DNA of 10,595 bases from Bacteroides sp. UBA7333 (GCA_002471195.1 DKPN01000030.1:1750-12344), one strand, 5' to 3'. Shown: positions 1 to 8,872, numbered from the stretch's first letter. Numbers and translations: made by a program. The notes: generated by a model from the letters alone, not told the origin.

Positions 1-947
1 GTTTACATATTGTAAATGAGTATGTGCATTTGCATGGCGGTGAAGTTTTTGTTAGTGACAATATACCACAAGGCTCAGTTTTTACATTTACACTTCCTAT
101 AATTGAATTGGGAGAATCAACTGAATTTATATACGAAGATGAACCATCTGAGGCTTGTATTGACGGGTTAAACGAATGTAAACCTGCTGCTTCTCCGGTA
201 TTATTACTTGTTGATGATAATAGAGATTTTTGTGAATTTATGGCGGACTCCCTTTCGGACGATTACATTGTTTTGACAGCAGAGAATGGACAAGAAGCAT
301 TAGAAGTACTGAAAAATACAGATATAAACATTGTAGTGAGCGATGTGATGATGCCCGTGATGGATGGTACTGAACTTTGCCGACAAATGAAAACAAATAT
401 TCATTGGTCACACATTCCAATCATTCTACTAACAGCTCGCACAGCTGAGGAATCTAAGATAGAAGGTTTGGAACTTGGAGCCGACGATTATATAACCAAA
501 CCTTTTAATTTCAATGTGCTAAAATTGCGTATTCATAAATTCATCGAATGGACAGAAAAGTGCCACTATGCTTTCAGCCAAAAGGTGGATATTTCGCCAA
601 GTGAGATTACGATAACTTCACTGGATGAGCAATTAATGGAAAAAGCTATTCAGATAGTCGAAAAACACCTCACTGATTCTGATTTTTCTGTAGAAATACT
701 CAGTGAATTATTAGGTCTCAGTCGTAGCCATCTCTATAAAAAACTAATGTGCATCACTGGAAAGGGACCAGCCGAATTTATTAGAATTGTCCGTCTGAAG
801 CGAGGACGGCAACTCCTGGAGAAAAGCCAGATGCAAATTGCAGAAGTAGCTTATGCGGTGGGATTTAATTCTCCCAAAAGGTTTACTCAGAATTTTCGGA
901 ATGAATTTGGAATTTCTCCTTCAGAGTACCTACGAAGCTTAAAATAA
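1..947 (+). CDS. Hybrid two-component system (HTCS) sensor/regulator, C-terminal part; 5' end outside window
   Basis: This is the C-terminal third or so of a one-protein sensor kinase and transcription factor, the usual PUL regulator that senses an oligosaccharide in the periplasm and activates the adjacent susC operon. The open frame runs unbroken from the window edge (first whole codon at base 3). A GTG at 24 is internal, because the codons before it read LHIVNEYVHLHGG, the end of a histidine-kinase ATPase domain. Numbering from that GTG codon, an acidic linker leads to a receiver domain (about 58-175) with the acidic pair D64/D65, phospho-acceptor D107 (codon 342-344, SDVMMP) and conserved K159 (ITKPF). 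An AraC-type double helix-turn-helix follows (about 205-307), ending in the typical IAEVAYAVGFNSPKRF and ISPSEYLRSLK. The periplasmic sensor and the kinase phospho-acceptor histidine are upstream and unseen, so ligand specificity cannot be judged. Family assignment is very secure. Confidence 0.95.
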   Translation, partial: LHIVNEYVHLHGGEVFVSDNIPQGSVFTFTLPIIELGESTEFIYEDEPSEACIDGLNECKPAASPVLLLVDDNRDFCEFMADSLSDDYIVLTAENGQEALEVLKNTDINIVVSDVMMPVMDGTELCRQMKTNIHWSHIPIILLTARTAEESKIEGLELGADDYITKPFNFNVLKLRIHKFIEWTEKCHYAFSQKVDISPSEITITSLDEQLMEKAIQIVEKHLTDSDFSVEILSELLGLSRSHLYKKLMCITGKGPAEFIRIVRLKRGRQLLEKSQMQIAEVAYAVGFNSPKRFTQNFRNEFGISPSEYLRSLK

Positions 948-953
948 TAACAT

Positions 954-1008
954 GAGGAAACATTAGGGGGCGTTATGTAACACATAACGCCCCCCTAATA
1001 TTGTCCTC
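954..1008 (+). terminator. Long hairpin after the HTCS gene; probable terminator
   Basis: A core inverted repeat pairs 962-978 with 982-999: 17 base pairs with one unpaired C in the 3' arm and a 3-base loop (AAC). The lower stem can extend through GAGGA at 954-958 and TCCTC at 1004-1008 across a mismatched segment. The GGGGGCG/CGCCCCCC part makes it very stable. It starts 7-15 bases after the HTCS stop codon, as expected for a transcription terminator. There is no clear T-tract on the 3' side, so a rho-independent mechanism is not certain. It also occupies the place where a -33 element of the susC promoter would be, so a regulatory role is possible. Confidence 0.7.
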
Positions 1009-1015
1009 TAAACAA

Positions 1016-1023
1016 TACCTTTG
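1016..1023 (+). promoter_or_regulatory. Candidate -7 promoter element upstream of susC
   Basis: TACCTTTG matches the Bacteroides primary-sigma -7 consensus TAnnTTTG exactly. It lies 54 bases before the susC ATG, which would give a leader of roughly 45-50 bases. No TTTG/TTG -33 element is found at the usual distance of about 19-21 bases, where the hairpin's C-run lies instead; the nearest TTG (1001-1003) is too close. A missing -33 would suit a promoter that depends on an activator such as the HTCS, but that is inference. A single 8-base match can occur by chance. Confidence 0.45.
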
Positions 1024-1077
1024 AATCGATCTTATAATCGAGTAAACTTTTAATAATTAACTTTAAATGAAGCTATT

Positions 1078-4000
1078 ATGAAGCTAGAGAAAAGCACAGG
1101 CAAAAGACGGTACAGGGAGAACTGTTTTTTACTTGCCATTTTATTGCAAATTCTAATTGTAATTCCTATGTATGGGCAAAACAGGCCGATATCGGGAATG
1201 GTTAAGTCTGAAACAAGTGGAGAAGAACTTATTGGCGTTAGTGTAAAGGTGAAGGAATCATCCAAAGGTGCCATTACCGATGTTGATGGGAATTTCTCTC
1301 TTGAAGTTCAAAACGGACAAACACTTGTGATTTCGTATATCGGATACAAAACACAAGAAATAAAAGTAGGGAATCAGAAGATAATCGAGGTGTTTTTAAA
1401 AGAAGACGTCGAACTTCTAGATGAAGTAGTTGTGGTAGGATATGGAACCATGAAACGCAGCGATCTTACAGGATCGGTAGTTTCGGTTTCTGCGGCTGAT
1501 ATGAAAAAATCGATTTCTACCTCTTTAGATCAAGCACTACAAGGTCGTGCTGCTGGTGTGCAAGTAACGCAAAACTCCGGCGCACCGGGCGGAGGTATTT
1601 CAGTTAGTATCCGCGGAACAAACTCACTGAATGGTAATGAACCCCTTTATGTAATTGATGGTGTACCCATTTCCGGACAGGCAAGCGAAAATTCCAATGC
1701 ACTATCCTCCATCAACCCCTCGGATATTGTATCCATGGAGATTCTCAAAGACGCATCTGCCACTGCCATTTACGGCTCGCGTGCCAGCAATGGTGTGGTT
1801 TTAATTACCACAAAACGCGGAGAAGCCGGTAAAACAAAGCTGACATACGAAGGATTTTATGCCCTTCAAAGCATCCCGGAAAGATTAGATGTGATGAACC
1901 TTCGCGAATTTGCCATCTATAGGAACAAACGTGCCGAAGCGATGGGATTTGGCAAAACAGTAGAATTTGGCGATCCATCTATTCTGGGCGAAGGAACCAA
2001 TTGGCAAGATGAGATATTTCGTACAGCAGCTATGCATAGCCATCAAATAGGTGTCTCCGGTGGAAACGACAATGGCAAGTACGCTGTTAGTTTAGGCTAT
2101 CTGGATCAGGATGGTATTGCAATCGGTTCCGGGTTTGAGCGATTGTCCGGACGTGCAAATATAGATACGAAAATAACCAAGTGGCTTGATGTAGGTGTGA
2201 ATGCTTCTTTAAGCAGAACCAAACAAATCAACACAATAGACAATGGAAATATTATATTTACCTCTATAGATCAACATCCCAGTGTACCCGTTCGCAATCC
2301 GGATGGTACGTATGGGTATCAAACAGAAGATAATAATTTTGGAACCTTTTATCCCAATCCGGTAGCCGACGCATTACTTCGCGAGAATTATAACAAAGGA
2401 ACCAATTTTTTCGGGAATCTTTACGCTGAATTCAAACTACTTGAAGGACTAAAATTACGTGCCGAATATGGTGGCGGATTCAATTATCACAATCACTACT
2501 ATTATCGTCCAACTTACGATTTTGGTTTCTTCATTCAAGATTCAGAGAGCTCAAGAAGTGCGAATAATGGGAAAAATTACTTTTTCAAGACCTTCATGAA
2601 TTACGATAAATCGTATAAAAAGCATTATATCAATGCAATGATCGGACATGAGGCTACTGAAAACGAATGGGAATCTCTATCGGGTAGCCGGAAGGATTAT
2701 TTCTTGAATTCTGTTCATGAACTGGTAGCCGGAAACTCCTTGACTGCTAAAAACAACAGTTCAAAAGGATCAAGTTCAATGGAATCCTATTTTGGTCGCT
2801 TAAATTACAATTATGGCGACCGATACCTGCTTACTTTTACGCTTCGGGCTGATGGCTCCTCCAACTTTGGCCCAGCCAATCGCTGGGGATGGTTTCCCTC
2901 CACTGCATTTGCCTGGCGTATAAATAAAGAAAAGTTTATGCAAAAGCTAACCGCTATTAACAACCTCAAACTGCGGTTAGGGTGGGGAGTTGTTGGTAAC
3001 CAAAATGCGGGTGCTTATGCTTACGGAACATCCATGAACTCAAGCTCAACCATTTGGGGAGCGGGATTTTATGCAGGAAACTACGCCAACGAGAATTTGA
3101 AATGGGAAGAAACTGTTTCGCTTAACATAGGTTTAGACCTGACAATGTTCAACAATCGTTTAGAGTTGATTGTCGACCTGTATCACAAAGAAACAGATAA
3201 TTTGTTAATGCAGGCTTCACTTCCCAATTATGTGACAGGTAACATTTCATCCCCTTGGGTGAATGCAGGTGCTCTTTTAAATAAAGGTATAGAACTGACC
3301 ATAAATACAGTAAACATAGATACACGCGATTTTACATGGAAAACGGGAGCAACCTTTTCGCTTAACCGCAATAAAATAACGAAACTATATACTAAAAATT
3401 CTAGCATATCAGGAGTAATTGGCAATGACACCTATACCTATACAGTGATTGACCAGCCTGTAGCTCAATTCTATGGCTACAATGTAATTGGTATGTTTAG
3501 GGATGAAAGTGATTTCTATCAAAAAGACAGGAATGGAGATTTTCTTCTTGATGACAACTTTCAGAAAATTTCGGTAGCTATTCCGGAGAATAAAACAATT
3601 AAAGAAAATGAGATTTGGGTTGGTGATTATATTTTCGAAGATGTAAATAAAGATGGTGTAATTAACGAAAGCGACAGAAAGTTTCTGGGCAATCCGGAAC
3701 CGAAATTCTCGTATGGATTTAATACATCTTTTACCTATAAGAATTTTGATTTGAATATCTTTTTGAATGGAGTATATGGAAATAAAATCTATAATTATTT
3801 GCGACAACTCTACACTAATCCCATGCGTAATTCAAATCTGCTATCCGAAGTGAATAATTTGGCAAATGTGGAACTCATTGACCCGAATGGAGGGCGAACC
3901 ATTGATAATATGCACGTTGTTAACCACGATGCTTCCATTTGTAGGATTGCAACAGACGACTCTAATAATAACAACCGGATGAGTAGCAAATTTGTGGAAG

Positions 4001-4248
4001 ACGGCTCTTATTTAAGAGTGAAAAATATTTCATTAGGCTATACGTTCCCAAAAACTTTTGTAAAACGTTGCGGTTTTGATTATTTAAGGATGTATATCAA
4101 TATTCAAAATCCTTTCACTTTTACTAAATATAAAGGATTTGACCCTGAAATTGGCGCTTATAATTATAATGTGCTAACAAGAGGTATTGACTATGCCCGG
4201 TATCCATCTCAACACATCTATACCATTGGAATTAATGTAACTCTTTAA
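1078..4248 (+). CDS. SusC/RagA-family TonB-dependent outer-membrane glycan transporter
   Basis: This is the outer-membrane channel that imports oligosaccharides into the periplasm using TonB-transmitted energy, in complex with the SusD-like lipoprotein encoded next. The 1056 residues are normal for the family. A signal peptide (basic residues 9-13, hydrophobic core about 16-31) probably ends near YGQ at 32-34. A carboxypeptidase-regulatory-like beta-sandwich (about 37-110) precedes the SusC signature DEVVVVGYGT starting at D115. The plug domain (about 124-245) shows SIRGTNSL, PLYVIDGVP and IYGSRASNGVVLITTKRG. The rest is beta-barrel with many alternating aromatic residues. The last residues, IYTIGINVTL, form the closing beta-strand, with terminal Leu where Phe is commoner. 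The ATG at 1078 is the only start giving a proper signal peptide. It is the first gene of the operon, controlled by the promoter region after the HTCS gene. The transported glycan cannot be read from the sequence. Confidence 0.97.
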   Translation: MKLEKSTGKRRYRENCFLLAILLQILIVIPMYGQNRPISGMVKSETSGEELIGVSVKVKESSKGAITDVDGNFSLEVQNGQTLVISYIGYKTQEIKVGNQKIIEVFLKEDVELLDEVVVVGYGTMKRSDLTGSVVSVSAADMKKSISTSLDQALQGRAAGVQVTQNSGAPGGGISVSIRGTNSLNGNEPLYVIDGVPISGQASENSNALSSINPSDIVSMEILKDASATAIYGSRASNGVVLITTKRGEAGKTKLTYEGFYALQSIPERLDVMNLREFAIYRNKRAEAMGFGKTVEFGDPSILGEGTNWQDEIFRTAAMHSHQIGVSGGNDNGKYAVSLGYLDQDGIAIGSGFERLSGRANIDTKITKWLDVGVNASLSRTKQINTIDNGNIIFTSIDQHPSVPVRNPDGTYGYQTEDNNFGTFYPNPVADALLRENYNKGTNFFGNLYAEFKLLEGLKLRAEYGGGFNYHNHYYYRPTYDFGFFIQDSESSRSANNGKNYFFKTFMNYDKSYKKHYINAMIGHEATENEWESLSGSRKDYFLNSVHELVAGNSLTAKNNSSKGSSSMESYFGRLNYNYGDRYLLTFTLRADGSSNFGPANRWGWFPSTAFAWRINKEKFMQKLTAINNLKLRLGWGVVGNQNAGAYAYGTSMNSSSTIWGAGFYAGNYANENLKWEETVSLNIGLDLTMFNNRLELIVDLYHKETDNLLMQASLPNYVTGNISSPWVNAGALLNKGIELTINTVNIDTRDFTWKTGATFSLNRNKITKLYTKNSSISGVIGNDTYTYTVIDQPVAQFYGYNVIGMFRDESDFYQKDRNGDFLLDDNFQKISVAIPENKTIKENEIWVGDYIFEDVNKDGVINESDRKFLGNPEPKFSYGFNTSFTYKNFDLNIFLNGVYGNKIYNYLRQLYTNPMRNSNLLSEVNNLANVELIDPNGGRTIDNMHVVNHDASICRIATDDSNNNNRMSSKFVEDGSYLRVKNISLGYTFPKTFVKRCGFDYLRMYINIQNPFTFTKYKGFDPEIGAYNYNVLTRGIDYARYPSQHIYTIGINVTL

Positions 4249-4258
4249 ATTCACTATT

Positions 4259-5833
4259 ATGAAATATCTATATATAATTTTATGCCTACTTGTTGGCCTA
4301 TCCTCTTGTGGTGATAGTTTTCTGGAAAAGTTGCCTCAAGGAAACTATGTGGAAGAGACTTTCTATGTTTCGGATGAAGCATTGATGGCAGCAACTGCCG
4401 TGTTGTACAACAAACCCTGGTTTGAATATAATGCAGACCCGACACTGGGAATAAGCCAGCTATGCAACGATTGTTTTGCTCCTTGGGGCGATCCTCAATA
4501 CAATACATTTCAGGTAACGGGTTTGGATAATAAACTGGCTGCTATGTGGAAGTCTTTTTACTCGGTTATCACAATGGCAAACTCTGTTATCAGCGCGTGC
4601 AGTGAAAAAGCATCTGCTGATTGTACAGAAGAAGGAATCAAACGAGCCATTGCTGAATCCCGCTTAATGAGAGCTACTGCTTATTTTTATGCACTTCGTT
4701 TATGGGGGCCGGTTATATTGTTTGAGGATAATAAGGAAATAGTAGCCAATCCTATGCGGAATCGTAACAAAGAAGAAGATGTTTTCCAGTTTATCATCAA
4801 CGACCTGACCTACGCGGCAACATACCTGCCCGAAACCTGGGCGAAAGGACGCGCCACCTGCTGGGCAGCCAAAGCACAGTTGGCAAAAGCTTATTTAGCC
4901 CGTTCGGGATGGAATGGTGGATCGCGCAATCTGGAAGATCTTGAGAAATGCAAAGAACTGTGTCATGACATTTGTACAAAGAGTGGATTAAACTTACTAC
5001 CTAATTACGAAGATCTTTTCAAATATAAATTCAATAACAATGAGGAATCGTTATTTGCCATGCAGTGGGTCCCTCTTGGCGATTGGGGAACTCAGAATGC
5101 TCTTTATTCATCGCTTTCATTCTCTGATATTTCGGGCGGTGTAGGTGCGTGGGGATCTCCTTTTCCTGCAATTGAAATGCTTGAGCTGTATGAACCCACA
5201 GATACCATTCGTCGTAATGCCACCTTCATGACACAAAATACATATTATCCATATTTATGCATTGCAGATGGCGGCTATACCTATACCAAAACCTCTACTA
5301 ATATTAAGAAAGGAGCAATAGGTGGTCCGGATGATGACAACGACGGATATGTGGCACCCATGAGTTCACCATTGAATACTTACATCATCCGCTTAGCCGA
5401 CGTTTATCTCACATACGCCGAAGCTTGTTTGGGGAACAATGAAACATTGGAGGCGGGTCCTGGTCTCGAATACTTTAACAAAGTAAGAGAAAGAGCCAAA
5501 ATAGCGAAGAAAAACTCCATCACTTTCGATGATATAATGAAAGAAAGACGGATAGAATTCTGTATGGAATACTGTAACTGGTACGACATGGTGAACTGGT
5601 ATAAGTGGAAACCTGCTAAGATACTGAATCTTCTGAGCAATCAACAGCGAGGTACGCGGGTGGATAGAACCACAAAAGATGAGGATAGTATTCTGCACTT
5701 TGAAGGATACATTTACCCCACGACAGAAGTTGAAGTTACGGCCAACAAAATATTCTTGCCTTATCCCGAAAATGATGTTATTCAGAATCCTCTTCTGAAG
5801 GAGGAACCAATAGCGTATGATTTTAAAGAATAA
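4259..5833 (+). CDS. SusD/RagB-family surface glycan-binding lipoprotein
   Basis: This is the cell-surface lipoprotein that closes over the SusC channel and captures oligosaccharides. It has 524 residues, the usual length. The signal peptide ends in a lipobox LSSC with lipidated Cys17, followed by GDSFLEKLPQG, a very typical SusD amino terminus. Helical TPR-like segments of the SusD fold are seen around 128-155 (AESRLMRATAYFYALRLWGP), 375-395 (RLADVYLTYAEACLGNN) and in the ERRIEFCMEYCNWYDMVNW segment. The C-terminus has the common LPYPENDVIQNPLL pattern that closes many SusD proteins. The gene follows susC after 10 bases and is surely cotranscribed. Tryptophans and tyrosines around 55-95 (KPWFEYN, CFAPWGD) and 270-300 (MQWVPLGDWG, GGVGAWGSPF) are candidates for the sugar platform, but exact binding residues cannot be assigned by eye. 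Confidence 0.97.
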   Translation: MKYLYIILCLLVGLSSCGDSFLEKLPQGNYVEETFYVSDEALMAATAVLYNKPWFEYNADPTLGISQLCNDCFAPWGDPQYNTFQVTGLDNKLAAMWKSFYSVITMANSVISACSEKASADCTEEGIKRAIAESRLMRATAYFYALRLWGPVILFEDNKEIVANPMRNRNKEEDVFQFIINDLTYAATYLPETWAKGRATCWAAKAQLAKAYLARSGWNGGSRNLEDLEKCKELCHDICTKSGLNLLPNYEDLFKYKFNNNEESLFAMQWVPLGDWGTQNALYSSLSFSDISGGVGAWGSPFPAIEMLELYEPTDTIRRNATFMTQNTYYPYLCIADGGYTYTKTSTNIKKGAIGGPDDDNDGYVAPMSSPLNTYIIRLADVYLTYAEACLGNNETLEAGPGLEYFNKVRERAKIAKKNSITFDDIMKERRIEFCMEYCNWYDMVNWYKWKPAKILNLLSNQQRGTRVDRTTKDEDSILHFEGYIYPTTEVEVTANKIFLPYPENDVIQNPLLKEEPIAYDFKE

Positions 5834-5842
5834 AATATTAAA

Positions 5843-7330
5843 ATGAAGATTATGATACGAAATATGAATTTAAAATTAACCATCATCTGTTTCTTATGTA
5901 CGCTGTTCGTTGTAGCATGCAATTCGGATGATGACGACAGAACGCCTGTTATTACCGGTGTTCGTTCCGTAGATGCCGCCAAAGCTGACAGCTTGTTTAC
6001 CGACGGCGAAAGATGGCAACTGATTGCATTGGTTGGAAAAAACTTAGATGGCACCAAAGAAATTTACATCAACGATCAAAAAATTTCTTTTAACGCTACC
6101 TATGTAACCTCTACTCATATTATTCTTGTTATTCCTGAAAAATTAGTGTTAGTTGGAGAAAATCCCGAGTTACCTGCCGAAATTAGACTTGTTACCAATC
6201 ATGGTGTAGCAACTTTTGCGTTTCATGTAAACAGTCCGGCTCCTTATGCTATATCGTACACAGCAGAATGGGATGGTGAAAATCCGATTTTGCCTGGACA
6301 GAAAATTACGATTAAAGGTGAAAACTTTTACGAAATTCAGAGCATCGCATTGTCTAATGTCAATCCGATAGAGGTAGATGAGGACGGGAATCCGGTTGTT
6401 CCGTCTATTCCGGTTCAAAGTTATGAAATAACCGATTATCAGGTAGATGAGAACTTTGAGGTAATTACGGCAAAAACGCCGGAAGTTATTCTGGAACGTG
6501 GTTATATAGTTATTGAGTGTTATTCGGGTACTACTGTGCTTGCTTTCCGCTCAACAAAGGGACATAAACCTGAAATCTCAGATGTTAGTTCTGATATGCC
6601 TATACTAGGTGAAACTTGCACGCTGTACGGCAATTATTTTAACGATCCGGTTTCTATTATAATTGGAAAGAATGAAATAACAATTCCGGCTAAAGACTTG
6701 ATAGTAAATGAAATGAATGACCAACTAACATTCATATTGCCCAAGTTGCCAACTAAGGGTGACCAGCTGATTCTTGTAACAGAACAAGGACGCGATACCA
6801 TTCCATTTTATCAGTTATCGAATGTAATAGTTGATTTTGATAATTATGGAAGGTTTTGGTGGGGAGGTAATCAGGTGTCAACTGAATCGGCTCAACATGG
6901 GCCTGGCAATCATTCTGGAGAATATTATGGTATTGAAGGAACTACTGAAATTGGAAGTGGTTGGTGGGGACCGATGTATTTGGGAGACGGTAATATTCCT
7001 AATGTGCCAGACGAAACCTTAATTGAAAATATGGAGTTCCGTTATGAATGCTATATGAAATATCCATATATGGATGGAATGGATTGTTGGTTTATTCTTT
7101 TAGATGAACGACAATACGCATTCTCCGGATATACTGATAGATTAACCGGAAATTGTGAAGTTGAGAAATGGATGTCTTGCGCTATACCATTGAGCAACTT
7201 TACATCGGCAACAACCTACGGTGAAGTAAAGTCTATGTTGAATTACGTTTATATGCACATGTGCAATGGAGTCAATGCTCAGCCAATAGGTGCTTATTTC
7301 GATAATTTCCGCGTGTACGTAAAACAATAA
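5843..7330 (+). CDS. Surface glycan-binding lipoprotein with TIG-like domains (SGBP-B / SusE-position protein)
   Basis: This is probably a non-catalytic cell-surface protein that holds polysaccharide for the GH5 enzyme and the SusCD importer. It has 495 residues. The signal peptide ends in VVAC (Cys26), followed by NSDDDD, an acidic stretch like the Bacteroidota lipoprotein export signal for surface display. Three immunoglobulin-like IPT/TIG-type repeats follow: about 34-131 (TPVITGV), 133-238 (ILPGQKITIKGENF) and 242-325 (KPEISDV, ILGETCTLYGNYF). Residues 328-495 form an aromatic-rich beta module with FWWGG (338-342), GWWGP (373-377), CWFILLDERQYAFSGY and closing AYFDNFRVYV. This layout matches SGBP-B proteins of xyloglucan and mixed-linkage glucan PULs. 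The C-terminal module probably carries the glycan site, by analogy. The gap after susD is 9 bases. The true start may be the ATG at 5852, which has the same ATT context as neighbouring genes; an ATG at 5864 is also possible. Confidence 0.85.
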   Translation: MKIMIRNMNLKLTIICFLCTLFVVACNSDDDDRTPVITGVRSVDAAKADSLFTDGERWQLIALVGKNLDGTKEIYINDQKISFNATYVTSTHIILVIPEKLVLVGENPELPAEIRLVTNHGVATFAFHVNSPAPYAISYTAEWDGENPILPGQKITIKGENFYEIQSIALSNVNPIEVDEDGNPVVPSIPVQSYEITDYQVDENFEVITAKTPEVILERGYIVIECYSGTTVLAFRSTKGHKPEISDVSSDMPILGETCTLYGNYFNDPVSIIIGKNEITIPAKDLIVNEMNDQLTFILPKLPTKGDQLILVTEQGRDTIPFYQLSNVIVDFDNYGRFWWGGNQVSTESAQHGPGNHSGEYYGIEGTTEIGSGWWGPMYLGDGNIPNVPDETLIENMEFRYECYMKYPYMDGMDCWFILLDERQYAFSGYTDRLTGNCEVEKWMSCAIPLSNFTSATTYGEVKSMLNYVYMHMCNGVNAQPIGAYFDNFRVYVKQ

Positions 7331-7341
7331 AAAATAAGATT

Positions 7342-8865
7342 ATGAAACAAATTAAATTTTTCGTACCACTTTTTTGCATCCAGTTCTTTGTGTTGGTCGC
7401 ATGCTCGGAAAAAGACAAAGGCGATTTCTACGAAACCAATTTTGTGCTTGAAAAGGAGTTGTTAAACTTCATGCAGCAAGCCGATGAGAATTCGTTCCGA
7501 ATAAAGAGTTCCTATTATCCGGAAGTATCTGCCAATCAAACCTGGGTAGATGTAGAACTCACAGCCTTAACGGGAACGATTTACCAACTTGTTGTAAAGG
7601 TGGAAAACAACGGCTCCGGAGATAACCGAACCGCAACCGTAACAGTTAAATCAGGAAGCGAGTCAAAAGAATGTATAATTGAACAATCGGCAATAAAAGG
7701 TCGCTCAGCTTATGAAGTTGCTGAATGGTTAGGAATGGGGTGGAATCCAGGAAACCAAATGGACGCATATACGGCTGATTTTGTAGCTGATGAAACTTGT
7801 GATTCGGGCGTTCATCTGTCCCAGTTACTCTTTGATAAGATAAAAGAGGCTGGATTTACATCGATACGCCTTCCGATAACCTGGTTTGGCCATATTGGTG
7901 AAGCACCGGACTATAGAATAGATAATAGATTGGATCGTGTGGCCGAAATTGTTGGCTATGCCGAAAAGGCCGGCTTAAACATCATTATAAACATTCATCA
8001 TGATGGTTCAGGAGGCTATGGCTTTTGGCTCGATTTCAAAGGCGCTTCAAGAAGTGCTGCCAAAAATGCTGAAGTTGTAGACCAGTTTACTAAGATTTGG
8101 ACGCAAATTGCCGAACGCTTTGTTGACACAGACGATTTTCTGATTTTCGAGTCGATGAATGAAATCCATGACGGAGATTGGGGCTGGGGCGCAAACCTAA
8201 CAGACAACGGACATCAATACCGTCTGGTCAATGAATGGAACCAGGCTTTTGTTGACGCTGTTCGCGCAACAGGTGGTAAAAATGTAACTCGTTATTTAGG
8301 CATACCGGGAATGTGTGGTGGCTGGGAACTGATTGACCACATGGAGTTGCCCAAAGACCCAACGGCAGGTCGCTTGCTCGTATCTGTTCACTGCTATGAA
8401 CCGGGTGATTTTACGTCGGAATATACCAACGAAGATGGCAGCCTTTCTTATTATACAGAATGGGGGCACACAGCTGCTGAAGATAAAAAATCTCCAAATG
8501 GAAGGAATGAAGAAGATCTTGATGCTATTTTCAGGGGATTGAAGGAGAAATTTATCGACAAAAATATTCCTGTTTATATTGGAGAGTACACGTGTACCAA
8601 TCGTGCAACCGATAGAGCAGAGGCATTTCGTAGATATTATTTAGAGTATTTCTGCAAATCGGCTACTGATAACGGTTTAGCCACCTTCTTTTGGGATAAT
8701 AGTGGAAAGGGAACAGGATTAGGGCAAGGTGCTGTTTTCGATCGCGCAACAGGTGAGTTTGTTCGGGAAAACGAATCGGCTGTTGCAGCTATGCGACGTG
8801 CTGTCTTCGATAAAGCCCCCGAATATACTTTAAAAAGCGTATATGATAGAGCCCCCGGAAACTAA
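7342..8865 (+). CDS. GH5 endo-beta-glucanase lipoprotein with BACON-like domain (GH5_4-like; possible xyloglucanase)
   Basis: This enzyme probably cleaves the beta-1,4-glucan backbone of a plant polysaccharide at the cell surface. It has 507 residues. The signal peptide ends in LVAC (Cys21), followed by SEKDKGD. Residues about 35-118 resemble a BACON beta-sandwich (NRTATVTVKSGSESKECIIEQSA), a spacer common in PUL enzymes. The GH5 barrel spans about 125-495. It shows GWNPGNQMDAY, SIRLPITW, His219-His220 (INIHHDG), acid/base Glu274 in ESMNEIHDG (codon 8161-8163), VHCYEP, nucleophile Glu415 in VYIGEYT (codon 8584-8586) and FFWDNSGKGTG. The core set is complete, so it should be active. The pattern HIGEAPDYRID and RVAEIVGYAEKAGL fits GH5 subfamily 4, which includes xyloglucanases, lichenases and cellulases. 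Subfamily and substrate are my inference. It lies 11 bases after the glycan-binding gene, supporting joint work on one substrate. Confidence 0.92.
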   Translation: MKQIKFFVPLFCIQFFVLVACSEKDKGDFYETNFVLEKELLNFMQQADENSFRIKSSYYPEVSANQTWVDVELTALTGTIYQLVVKVENNGSGDNRTATVTVKSGSESKECIIEQSAIKGRSAYEVAEWLGMGWNPGNQMDAYTADFVADETCDSGVHLSQLLFDKIKEAGFTSIRLPITWFGHIGEAPDYRIDNRLDRVAEIVGYAEKAGLNIIINIHHDGSGGYGFWLDFKGASRSAAKNAEVVDQFTKIWTQIAERFVDTDDFLIFESMNEIHDGDWGWGANLTDNGHQYRLVNEWNQAFVDAVRATGGKNVTRYLGIPGMCGGWELIDHMELPKDPTAGRLLVSVHCYEPGDFTSEYTNEDGSLSYYTEWGHTAAEDKKSPNGRNEEDLDAIFRGLKEKFIDKNIPVYIGEYTCTNRATDRAEAFRRYYLEYFCKSATDNGLATFFWDNSGKGTGLGQGAVFDRATGEFVRENESAVAAMRRAVFDKAPEYTLKSVYDRAPGN

Positions 8866-8872
8866 CTATAAC

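Noticed and set aside
24..947. A stand-alone response regulator starting with GTG at base 24
   Set aside because: The frame continues upstream to the window edge and the codons before and after the GTG encode the end of a histidine-kinase ATPase domain, so this is an HTCS cut by the window.
3409..3807. Antisense open frame of 132 codons within susC
   Set aside because: It lies wholly inside the susC barrel region, has no recognisable domain, and its low-complexity composition (Ile/Phe rich) is what the reverse of AT-rich coding sequence gives.
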